From NCBI GenBank assembly GCA_030537835.1, contig JAUNVB010000016.1:1-38029 (forward strand): a DNA stretch of 38,029 nucleotides, read 5' to 3'. The notes under the pieces were generated by a model. The model was not told where the DNA came from. It did not search any database and saw only the letters and a list, made by a program, of their open reading frames with translations. Made by a program: the position numbers and the translations under genes. This DNA is from Andreesenia angusta. Lineage in GTDB: Bacteria; Bacillota; Clostridia; Tissierellales; Gottschalkiaceae. Shown in pieces: positions 23,817 through 30,511 of the stretch (position 1 is the stretch's first letter; each line of letters starts with the position of its first letter).

Positions 23817-25103
23817 TTAAACTATTTTTGCATTATCTACTAAGAAGTCTATAGTCTTTTTCTTTATCTTAGTCTTTTCTAAATACTCCATATCATCTTC
23901 GCTTAAATTCTGTCTTAATTTATCTATATCCTGTCCATATTGCTTAGAAAGTTCTAAAAGCTCTTCATTTAAATCTTCTTCAGTAGCTTTTATATCTTCT
24001 TTCTTACCAATCGCTTCTAAAACTAAATCTGCTGTTACAAATTTCTTTGCATTTTCAGCAAACTGAGATCTAAAATCTTCCATAGTCTGATTGCTAAGTT
24101 CTAGATATTTTTCTATATCTATTCCTTGATAACTTAGTCTATGAGCAAAATCATTTACATTCATATCTATCTGATTTTCTATCATTATTTCTGGTATATC
24201 TATCTCAGCATTTTCACATGCTTTTTCAACTACTTTATCTTCCATCTCAATCTTTGCTTCTTCTTCTTTTTGAGCAGTTAATTTATTTTTTATATCTTCT
24301 TTTAATTCTTCTAATGTGTCAAACTCACTAACATCTTTTGCTAGTTCATCATCTATTTCTGGTGATTCTTTTACTTTAATTTCATGAATTTTCACTTCGA
24401 ATTTAGCATCTTTTCCTGCTAATTCATCAGCATGGTATTCTTCTGGAAAAGTGAGTTCTACATCTACTTCTTCTCCTACTTCTTTTCCGATTAATTGTTC
24501 TTCAAAACCTGGTATAAAGCTACCTGAACCTATTTCAAGCTCTTGATTTTCTGCCGTTCCACCTTCGAACTGCTCTTCACCTACAAAACCTTTATAATCT
24601 ATAGTCAAGATATCGCCTTCTTCTACTGCTCTATCTTCTACCTCAACTAATCTAGAGTTTGCATCTTGTATATTCTTTAATTCATTCTCTACAGCATCAT
24701 CTTCTATTGAATATTCTATTTTTTCTACTTCTACACCCTTATATTCACCTAGCTTTACTTCTGGCTTAACAGTAACTTCTATTGTAAACTCAGGATTGCT
24801 ATCTTCTCCAAAGTTTTCATCTATGAGGACTGGTCTATCTACAGGCTCTAAATTATGCTTTTCTATAGCTTCCGAGTACTTGCTAGGGAATATGCTATTC
24901 ACTGCCTCTTCTATAAATATTCCTTTTCCATAATTAATTTCTATTATCTTTCTTGGCGCTTTTCCCTTTCTAAAGCCTGGAATATTAAATTTTCCTCTGT
25001 TTTTTATATAAGCTTGATTTAATGCTTTTTCAAACTCCTCTGAAGGTATTTCAATTTTAATAGTAACTATATTATTCTCTTTTTTTTCTATAACTGAACT
25101 CAT
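23817..25103 (-). CDS. tig: Trigger factor (ribosome-associated chaperone, peptidyl-prolyl isomerase)
   Basis: 428 aa, full length. The N-terminal ribosome-binding domain carries the GFRKGKAPRKIIE signature near residue 43. The FKBP-type isomerase domain covers about 150-245 (EEGDILTIDYKGFVGEEQFEGG, split as GDILTIDYKGFV and FIPGFEEQLIGKEVGEE). The C-terminal helical cradle begins near 250. It binds nascent chains at the ribosome exit and helps fold them. It is the first gene of tig-clpP-clpX; AGGAGGAAG precedes the ATG. Confidence 0.97.
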   Translation of the reverse strand: MSSVIEKKENNIVTIKIEIPSEEFEKALNQAYIKNRGKFNIPGFRKGKAPRKIIEINYGKGIFIEEAVNSIFPSKYSEAIEKHNLEPVDRPVLIDENFGEDSNPEFTIEVTVKPEVKLGEYKGVEVEKIEYSIEDDAVENELKNIQDANSRLVEVEDRAVEEGDILTIDYKGFVGEEQFEGGTAENQELEIGSGSFIPGFEEQLIGKEVGEEVDVELTFPEEYHADELAGKDAKFEVKIHEIKVKESPEIDDELAKDVSEFDTLEELKEDIKNKLTAQKEEEAKIEMEDKVVEKACENAEIDIPEIMIENQIDMNVNDFAHRLSYQGIDIEKYLELSNQTMEDFRSQFAENAKKFVTADLVLEAIGKKEDIKATEEDLNEELLELSKQYGQDIDKLRQNLSEDDMEYLEKTKIKKKTIDFLVDNAKIV

Positions 25104-25260
25104 TTCTTCCTCCTATAATGAAATGTAATTTTTTGTTAATTTACATTTAATCTGTCTACCGTTATTTTAATTTTATCCACTTAATTATAACATATATTTT
25201 AACTACTATCCAATTATAATAATCATTTGATTCCCATATAAATTTTAGTAAAACAGTACA

Positions 25261-25290
25261 AAAAAACCCTTGTCTTATAAACAAGGGTTT
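25261..25290 (-). terminator. Terminator after tRNA-Leu copy 1
   Basis: AAACCCTTGT/ACAAGGGTTT followed on the minus strand by a run of T residues, five bases after the tRNA CCA end. Confidence 0.9.
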
Positions 25291-25294
25291 AGAA

Positions 25295-25378
25295 TGGTGC
25301 GGAAGAGAGGACTTGAACCCCCACGTCAATGACACTAGATCCTAAGTCTAGCGCGTCTGCCAATTCCGCCACTTCCGC
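25295..25378 (-). tRNA. tRNA-Leu(UAG), copy 1
   Basis: 84 bases including an encoded CCA. Acceptor GCGGAAG pairs with CTTCCGC. The D-arm is TGGCGGAATTGGCAGACGCG, the anticodon loop CTTAGGA gives anticodon TAG (reads CUA/CUN leucine), a long variable arm follows as expected for class II tRNAs, and the T-loop is GGTTCAAGTCC. It is identical over its whole length to the copy at 29465-29548. It has its own promoter and terminator and is transcribed as a single gene. Confidence 0.97.
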
Positions 25379-25402
25379 TCAGTCTTTTTGGGAACATTTT
25401 AA

Positions 25403-25430
25403 ATTATACCATATACTCTTTCATAGTCAA
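25403..25430 (-). promoter_or_regulatory. Promoter of tRNA-Leu copy 1
   Basis: On the minus strand TTGACT (25425-25430), a 16-bp spacer ending in TGG, and TATAAT (25403-25408): a strong stable-RNA-type promoter with an extended -10. Confidence 0.85.
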
Positions 25431-25504
25431 TAGTTTTATTGTCTTTTCTATAGTATAATTAAGAAAAAGATTTGAAGCAGTCTCTATTTGCTGAACTTAG
25501 TTTC

Positions 25505-25540
25505 ATTGAATTTTCGCTATCATAGTGATAAAATTCAATT
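25505..25540 (+). promoter_or_regulatory. Inverted repeat in the leader of the UbiA operon
   Basis: ATTGAATTT and AAATTCAAT enclose a second small repeat TATCA-TAG-TGATA, giving a bulged hairpin. It ends about 15 bases before the ribosome binding site of the prenyltransferase gene. There is no T run, so it is not a terminator. It could be an operator or a leader-RNA structure; a TATAAT lies upstream at 25454-25459. Confidence 0.45.
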
Positions 25541-25567
25541 TGTAAAATAATTATGGGAGGAGTTAAA

Positions 25568-26416
25568 TTGATTTTTAAATTATTAAGAATAAAACAATGG
25601 ATAAAGAATTTTTTCATATTTGGAGCATTAATTTTTTCTTTTAATTTCACAAACTCAGAAAAATTAATAGATTCTATTATTGCATTCTTCTTATTCTGTT
25701 TTATTTCTTCATCAGTCTATATATTAAACGATTTAGTAGATATAGAAAAAGATAAATTGCATCCAAAGAAAAGGAACAGACCTTTAGCTAGCGGTATGAT
25801 AAAGCCTAAGACCGCAATAATCATAATGGTAGTTCTTATTCTAATATCCTTAATTGGTTCTTTTGCCTTTAATAAGAGTATAACTATGGTTCTAATCTTA
25901 TATTTTATAAATAATATACTCTATTCTTTTTGGATAAAAAATCTAGTTATATTGGATGTTATGTCGATTGCAATAGGCTTTATATTGAGAGTAGTTACAG
26001 GGGGGTTAGCAATTGATGTAGAGCTCTCTCCATGGATAATACTCTGTACCCTATTCATATCTCTATTCTTAGGCTTTGAAAAGAGAAATGCTGAAAAAAG
26101 AGTCTTAGAAGAGGATTCTTCTTCGCATAGAGCAAGCCTTCAAAATTATACTCAGGATATGTTAGATCAATTTATTACAATTTCTTCTACTTGTACATTG
26201 ATCTTCTATGCCTTATATACAGTATTAGTACATGAAGATAGTCCATTTTACTTAACTAATATATTCGTAGTCTATGGATTGTTTCGCTATAAATATCTTG
26301 TAAGTGTTAGAAATGAAGGTGGTAGTCCTGCTGACGCAGTACTCGGCGATAGATCTATAATATTTACTGTATTGTTATGGATTATATCTTGCATAATTAT
26401 CTTTATGAATTTTTAA
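25568..26416 (+). CDS. UbiA-family decaprenyl-phosphate phosphoribosyltransferase-like enzyme
   Basis: About 282 aa with eight or nine membrane helices. The aspartate-rich metal/prenyl-phosphate site reads NDLVDIEKDKLHPKKRNRP, followed by LASG, near residue 60. This NDxxDxxxDxxHPxKxxRPxASG pattern is that of mycobacterial Rv3806c, which moves 5-phosphoribose from PRPP to decaprenyl phosphate. The second part, GFILRVVTGGLAIDVELSPW, the LGFEKRNAE loop, and a late SPADAVLGDRSI, also fit that subfamily better than quinone, heme or chlorophyll prenyltransferases. Start: an ATG at 25553 overlaps the GGGAGG; TTG at 25568, seven bases beyond it, is preferred. It is first of four closely packed genes. 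Product inferred: polyprenyl-phosphoryl-5-phosphoribose. Confidence 0.9.
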   Translation: MIFKLLRIKQWIKNFFIFGALIFSFNFTNSEKLIDSIIAFFLFCFISSSVYILNDLVDIEKDKLHPKKRNRPLASGMIKPKTAIIIMVVLILISLIGSFAFNKSITMVLILYFINNILYSFWIKNLVILDVMSIAIGFILRVVTGGLAIDVELSPWIILCTLFISLFLGFEKRNAEKRVLEEDSSSHRASLQNYTQDMLDQFITISSTCTLIFYALYTVLVHEDSPFYLTNIFVVYGLFRYKYLVSVRNEGGSPADAVLGDRSIIFTVLLWIISCIIIFMNF

Positions 26417-26429
26417 TGGAGGAGTTTAA

Positions 26430-27059
26430 TTGGAACAGAAAATAGCGTTTTTCGACTTTGATAAAACATTACGAGGTGGAGATTCTATGTTTGATCTTTT
26501 AATATGGTCTTTAAAAAGATATCCTACTAAAATAATCCCCTCTTTTTTTAGGTTGACTTTAGGAAGTCTAAAATTTATATTCAGTGGCTTTAAAAATATA
26601 TCTGTATTAAAAAATAGTATTTTTTCAGTAGTTAGATATCTAGATTCTGATGATATAGAATACTTTTCAAAAAATATTCTATTAAAAAAGAAATTCTATA
26701 AAAATGGATTGGAAGAAATTGATAATTGCTTAAATGAAGGATATAAGATCTTTCTAGTATCTGCTTCTCCTGAAAAATATCTCAAACCTTTAAAAGATAT
26801 TTTAAAAGTCGATGAAATTATAGGAACTATAATAGATGATAAAGGTAATATAATTGGAAATAATTGTAAATCTTTTGAAAAAGTAAGACGAATTGATGAA
26901 ATTTTAAAAGAGCGTAATTGGAAGATAGACTACGAGAATAGCAAGGGTTTTTCTGATTCACTCTCTGCAGATGGTCCTATGCTAAATCTAGTAAAAAATA
27001 GATATTTAATAAATTCAAAAAAAAGAGTGGACGGTTATAATAATTTGTCTTGGAGGTAA
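26430..27059 (+). CDS. HAD-IB family phosphatase
   Basis: 209 aa. A haloacid-dehalogenase-type hydrolase of the SerB-like IB group. Motif I is FFDFDKTLRGGDS (both aspartates present, near residue 8), motif II is the serine in FLVSASPEKYL near 110, and motifs III/IV are a lysine region followed by GFSDSLSADGPML near 170. An alpha-helical cap lies between motifs I and II. The start is TTG at 26430 behind GGAGGAG, 13 bp after the prenyltransferase stop. In mycobacteria a PAP2-type protein is thought to remove the phosphate from decaprenyl-phosphoryl-5-phosphoribose. Here the position suggests that this soluble phosphatase does that job. The substrate is inferred from context only. Confidence 0.88.
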   Translation: MEQKIAFFDFDKTLRGGDSMFDLLIWSLKRYPTKIIPSFFRLTLGSLKFIFSGFKNISVLKNSIFSVVRYLDSDDIEYFSKNILLKKKFYKNGLEEIDNCLNEGYKIFLVSASPEKYLKPLKDILKVDEIIGTIIDDKGNIIGNNCKSFEKVRRIDEILKERNWKIDYENSKGFSDSLSADGPMLNLVKNRYLINSKKRVDGYNNLSWR

Positions 27060-27064
27060 TGAAA

Positions 27065-27418
27065 TTGAAAAACAGAAATTTAAAATTCGGAATATTTCTA
27101 ATGACTTTATCCTCTTTACTTACAGTAATTGGCCAGCTATTATGGGATTTTGGTAAGTCTGCAAATATGACTACAGATTTTATCCTAATTTTTTTAGGAT
27201 TCAGTCTCTACGGTCTAGGATCTTTACTAATGATATATTCTTTTAAATATGGAGAGCTGTCTATATTATATCCTGTAATGGGAACTTCTTATATCTTTGC
27301 ATTGATAGTCGCGAGAATCGTCCTAAATGAATCTATTACAATATCAAAAATTTTAGGTATATTCTTAATCCTATTAGGAATAAGCTTTATAGGTAAGGGA
27401 GAGACTCAAAATGATTAA
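27065..27418 (+). CDS. Small EamA/SMR-type four-helix membrane protein, subunit 1
   Basis: About 117 aa with four membrane helices. The fold is that of half an EamA transporter or an SMR protein (IGQLLWDFGKSA in helix 1, LGFSLYGLGSLLMIYSFKYGELSILYPVMG and then ARIVLNESITISKILGIFLILLGI at the end, here quoted in parts: LGFSLYGLGSLLMIYSFK, SILYPVMGTSYIF, ARIVLNESITISKILG). The alignment-free resemblance is to ArnE/ArnF. These work as a heterodimer to flip undecaprenyl-phosphate-4-amino-arabinose. The start is probably TTG at 27065, eight bases after GGAGG, since the ATG at 27059 is too close to it. It overlaps the next gene by eight bases. Confidence 0.85.
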   Translation: MKNRNLKFGIFLMTLSSLLTVIGQLLWDFGKSANMTTDFILIFLGFSLYGLGSLLMIYSFKYGELSILYPVMGTSYIFALIVARIVLNESITISKILGIFLILLGISFIGKGETQND

Positions 27419-27743
27419 AATAATTTTAATAATTATAGCTATGACTCTCTTCGGTGCTTTAGGTAGCTTCTATCTAAAAAAATCAGCTGATTCTATGACT
27501 AATATATTCAGCCTTTTAAAAGATAAGAACTTTTATATCGGTATTATATTGTTCTGCTTAGGTGCTGTATTTAATATATATGGACTGAGATTTGTAGATT
27601 ACAGTATACTTTTCCCAATAAAATCATTAGCTTATATATGGACAATAATAATTGCTAGAATATTTTTAAATGAAAAGCTCACTAGATATAAATTAGCTGG
27701 CATAAGTTTAATTCTTATCGGAGTCATAGTTCTGTCCATATAA
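27411..27743 (+). CDS. Small EamA/SMR-type four-helix membrane protein, subunit 2
   Basis: 110 aa, four membrane helices, a diverged partner of the preceding protein. It shares the same landmarks: FGALGSFYLKKSAD in helix 1, LGAVFNIYGLRFVDYSILFP in the middle, and ARIFLNEKLTRYKLAGISLILIG (quoted in part as ARIFLNEKLTRYKLAG) at the end. Paired, overlapping SMR-like genes generally encode heterodimers. In lipid-linked-sugar pathways such pairs (ArnE-ArnF) flip a polyprenyl-phosphate sugar across the membrane. It is last in the plus-strand unit, ending in a bidirectional terminator. Flippase function is inferred from family and neighbours. Confidence 0.85.
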   Translation: MIKIILIIIAMTLFGALGSFYLKKSADSMTNIFSLLKDKNFYIGIILFCLGAVFNIYGLRFVDYSILFPIKSLAYIWTIIIARIFLNEKLTRYKLAGISLILIGVIVLSI

Positions 27744-27777
27744 AAAAGTATCAGAAATAATTTCTGATACTTTTTTT
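27742..27777. terminator. Bidirectional terminator between SMR subunit 2 and the GT-C-like gene
   Basis: AAAAAAGTATCAGAAA and its reverse complement enclose TAA, a 16-bp stem with A/T tracts on both sides, placed between convergent genes. Confidence 0.95.
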
Positions 27778-29392
27778 ATCTATAATCTTCAAAATTTAGT
27801 CCACCACGAAGTGGCAATTTAGTTTTATATCTTATATACTGTCTATAATGTTCTTTATTGATCGCTCTTTCCCAGTACTCTTTATCCACTTCATACCTTA
27901 ACCATTCCAATTCTCTTTGTGCTATTTTCGAATATTCTATCTGATACTCTATAGAATTCGCAGCTAAATGTAAGCTATTTGCTATTAATGTCACTCCTAA
28001 TAACGCCCCGAAAAATTTCGGTATAATGTCTTTTCTGCTAAGATATCCAACTGTCATCATAGGTGGAATTATCCAAAAATAGCTGAAGTATCTAGCCCAC
28101 CATATTTCTTTACTCAATACTCCTATTATTGCTATCCCTATTATCATAGAAATGAAATACTTTCTATTTTCACTCTCTAAAAAGCAATATGCTATCGCTA
28201 ATAGAATAGAGATAGGCATTATTATGAATGAAAACAATCCAAACCCTCTAATCCTTTGATCTGGTCCTGCATATGCCTTTTTATTTCTCAACTGAAATAA
28301 ATCTCCTTTTTGGAATATATTCTCTTCAGTCAAATCATATTCACCAGGTGATAGATATTGAGATTTAACGAATTTCTCTACATAATTTATATCTCTCAAT
28401 GATATTGGTGTATTTGGTGTCATTATATCTTCGCTGTCTTCACCGTTCCCAATCAATGGATAGAATGGATTACCATTTTCTATAGTGTTCTTTACATAAG
28501 GACTATATCCTAATACTATAGTTATTATGAGGAATGATGCCAATAAAAACTTAAATAAACTCTTGAATTCTGTCCTATTTCTAGTCATAAATATTAATAT
28601 TAAAAATATGAATAAGAATACTGAACAGTAGGCAAGGCCTGTGAACTTAATATTAGATATAAATGCTGCAGCACAGAACAATACCATTCTATTACTCTTT
28701 TTATACTCTCCACTTTCATCTTTCCATATGAAAAAAGCAATCATAAATATCATTATTAAAAATAGTCCTAATGCTGAATCTTGATAGAAGGTAAATCTCT
28801 GTCCCCAAGAAACTGGATTGAAAAATAATAATATAGCTCCTAATATCGGAAAAGTATAGTTTTTAGTATTAAAAAATTTTCTAAAGAAAGGAATTGAAAT
28901 TATAAATGCATTTATTTCAAAAAACAAATTATATAGCTTTCCCTTCTCTAGATCTCCTAAGAATTCTATAGTATTCGCTGCAAGATACCAAGTTGCTTTA
29001 GAATAATAATAGGACCATTTGCCAATATTGCCTTTATTTGAATAGACGGGATTCCAGCCATCCATTAATCTAATTATAGCCTCACTATGATACCATCTTC
29101 CATCAACTGAAGGGTCCCAAATATTTTTTACTATCATAGATAAAATAAAAACTATTACCATAAAAGCAATATAGTATATTAACCCTCTTTTATAATCCAT
29201 ATACTCACTTTCTCTTGATCTTAAATAAGAATAAATCATAATTCCAATAAGTGAAAATACAGGAAACTGCCAAGGTCCAATTCCAAAATCTATGAAGAGG
29301 AATAATGCACTACCTATAAAAACTGAACAGATCATTATTAAAAGAGAGTAGCCAAAATCTAATATCTTTCTATCTAAATAATTTTCTTTCAT
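27776..29392 (-). CDS. GT-C-type polyprenyl-phosphate-sugar glycosyltransferase candidate
   Basis: About 538 aa with some eleven to thirteen membrane helices. The first large outer loop holds WDPSVDGRWYHSEAI, an acidic pair with a histidine in the place where GT-C enzymes (PMT, ArnT, AftA types) keep their catalytic aspartates. NGNPFYPLIG and EIWWARYFSYFW are further typical patches. GT-C enzymes take sugars from polyprenyl phosphates on the outer face of the membrane and pass them to lipids, proteins or polymers. No specific named family is recognised. The start is ATG at 29392, six bases after GAGGTG; an upstream GTG at 29401 lies inside that site. It converges on the prenyltransferase operon and is enclosed with it between the two tRNA-Leu copies. 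Confidence 0.75.
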   Translation of the reverse strand: MKENYLDRKILDFGYSLLIMICSVFIGSALFLFIDFGIGPWQFPVFSLIGIMIYSYLRSRESEYMDYKRGLIYYIAFMVIVFILSMIVKNIWDPSVDGRWYHSEAIIRLMDGWNPVYSNKGNIGKWSYYYSKATWYLAANTIEFLGDLEKGKLYNLFFEINAFIISIPFFRKFFNTKNYTFPILGAILLFFNPVSWGQRFTFYQDSALGLFLIMIFMIAFFIWKDESGEYKKSNRMVLFCAAAFISNIKFTGLAYCSVFLFIFLILIFMTRNRTEFKSLFKFLLASFLIITIVLGYSPYVKNTIENGNPFYPLIGNGEDSEDIMTPNTPISLRDINYVEKFVKSQYLSPGEYDLTEENIFQKGDLFQLRNKKAYAGPDQRIRGFGLFSFIIMPISILLAIAYCFLESENRKYFISMIIGIAIIGVLSKEIWWARYFSYFWIIPPMMTVGYLSRKDIIPKFFGALLGVTLIANSLHLAANSIEYQIEYSKIAQRELEWLRYEVDKEYWERAINKEHYRQYIRYKTKLPLRGGLNFEDYR

Positions 29393-29427
29393 CCATTTCA
29401 CCTCTATGTATTTTTCCTTATATAATT

Positions 29428-29460
29428 AAAGACCAATTACTTTGAAAGTAATTGGTCTTT
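29428..29460 (-). terminator. Hairpin terminator after the tRNA cluster
   Basis: AAAGACCAATTACTT and its complement form a stem of about 13-15 bp, five bases past tRNA-Leu copy 2. On the minus strand it ends in CTTTAATT, a modest T tract. Confidence 0.75.
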
Positions 29461-29464
29461 ATAT

Positions 29465-29548
29465 TGGTGCGGAAGAGAGGACTTGAACCCCCACGTCAAT
29501 GACACTAGATCCTAAGTCTAGCGCGTCTGCCAATTCCGCCACTTCCGC
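29465..29548 (-). tRNA. tRNA-Leu(UAG), copy 2
   Basis: 84 bases including CCA, identical base for base to the copy at 25295-25378, with anticodon TAG in loop CTTAGGA. Identity stops exactly at both tRNA ends. It is the last gene of the His-Lys-Leu cluster in transcription order. Confidence 0.97.
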
Positions 29549-29552
29549 ATAT

Positions 29553-29628
29553 TGGTGATCCATCCGCGACTCGAACGCGGGACACCCTGATTAAAAGTCA
29601 GGTGCTCTACCGACTGAGCTAATGGATC
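29553..29628 (-). tRNA. tRNA-Lys(UUU)
   Basis: 76 bases including encoded CCA. Acceptor GATCCAT pairs with ATGGATC. The D-arm is AGCTCAGTCGGTAGAGC, the anticodon loop CTTTTAA gives TTT, and the T-arm is CGCGTTCGAGTCGCG. Confidence 0.97.
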
Positions 29629-29631
29629 TTA

Positions 29632-29709
29632 TGGGGTGGATAATGGGACTCGAACCCATGACCTCCAGAGCCACAATCTGGCGCCCTAACCAACTAGGCC
29701 ATACCCACC
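29632..29709 (-). tRNA. tRNA-His(GUG)
   Basis: About 77 bases including CCA. Acceptor GTGGGTA pairs with TATCCAC, with an extra 5' G opposite discriminator C, the identity element of tRNA-His. Anticodon loop TTGTGGC gives GTG. T-arm is ATGGGTTCGAGTCCCAT. It is the first gene of the His-Lys-Leu cluster. Confidence 0.97.
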
Positions 29710-29749
29710 ATATATCTAACAGGTCATTATTCCCTGCCAACAATAATAA

Positions 29750-29778
29750 ATTATATACTATAAATATATTTTCGTCAA
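29750..29778 (-). promoter_or_regulatory. Promoter of the tRNA-His-Lys-Leu cluster
   Basis: On the minus strand TTGACG (29773-29778), 17-bp spacer, TATAAT (29750-29755), about 40 bases ahead of tRNA-His. Confidence 0.88.
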
Positions 29779-29861
29779 TAGTTTATTTGAATTTATTTTT
29801 TTATTTTATATTTCTTTCTAGGCTTTGATATCACTCGCTTTTAAGCTTTTTGCTCTCTAGT

Positions 29862-30449
29862 TTATAAAGAATTTAAATATTTTTTTAATTCTTTTAACGC
29901 TTTTGCTCTATGACTTATCTCATTTTTAATTTCATTAGAAATTTCTCCAAAACTTTTATCATATCCCTGAGGTATGAATATAGGGTCATAGCCAAAGCCA
30001 TTAAGACCAATTTCTTTTCTCGATATCTTTCCCTCACAAATACCTCTTAATATTTTTTCATTTCCTCTTTCATCTATTACAGCTATAGAGGTTATAAATC
30101 TAGCTTTTCTATTTTCTATATTCTTCATTTTTCTTAATAGCTTTTTTCTATTATCCTGATCATTAGAACTTTCTCCTGCATATCTAGCAGAATATATTCC
30201 TGGCTCTCCATCTAATTCATCTACAAAAAGTCCTGTATCATCTGCTATTACTAATTTTTTTAATTCCTTCCACATAGCTCTCGCTTTTATAAGGGAGTTC
30301 TCTTCTAAACTATCTCCATTTTCTTCAATATCTAAAGATTCAAATCCTGCTTCATTTTTATCTAAAATATTATAATCTAAATCTTTTAAAATTTCTTTTA
30401 TTTCCTTAACTTTATTTTTATTTCCTGTGCTAAGAATTAAATCTCTCAT
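29862..30449 (-). CDS. rdgB: XTP/dITP diphosphatase (RdgB/HAM1)
   Basis: 195 aa. It hydrolyses non-canonical purine nucleoside triphosphates (dITP, XTP) to monophosphates, keeping them out of nucleic acids. The N-terminal LILSTGNKNKVKEIKEIL is the substrate-binding start. VIADDTGLFVDELDGEPGIYSARYAG near residue 65 is the family signature (quoted in parts: VIADDTGLFVDELDGEPG, IYSARYAG), with GFGYDPIFIPQGYDKSF near 150 and SHRAKALKEL at the end. GGAGTAGAG precedes the ATG. It follows the amidase, from which it is separated by a terminator. Confidence 0.96.
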   Translation of the reverse strand: MRDLILSTGNKNKVKEIKEILKDLDYNILDKNEAGFESLDIEENGDSLEENSLIKARAMWKELKKLVIADDTGLFVDELDGEPGIYSARYAGESSNDQDNRKKLLRKMKNIENRKARFITSIAVIDERGNEKILRGICEGKISRKEIGLNGFGYDPIFIPQGYDKSFGEISNEIKNEISHRAKALKELKKYLNSL

Positions 30450-30472
30450 AATCTCTACTCCTCTACAATTAT

Positions 30473-30501
30473 AAAAATCTCGGGAAATTCCCGAGATTTT
30501 T
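30473..30501 (-). terminator. Terminator of the amidase gene
   Basis: AAAAATCTCGGGA/TCCCGAGATTTTT with a 3-base loop, starting 11 bases past the amidase stop; a T-rich tail follows on the minus strand. Confidence 0.92.
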
Positions 30502-30511
30502 ATTTTTTATA

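Noticed and set aside
25459..25650. A 63-codon minus-strand open frame overlapping the start of the UbiA gene.
   Set aside because: No family resemblance or ribosome site; it overlaps the leader hairpin and the real prenyltransferase start.
25295..29548. Integrative element using tRNA-Leu as attachment site.
   Set aside because: No integrase, relaxase or transposase gene is present, and the repeat covers the whole tRNA rather than only a 3' end, so mobility is not claimed.
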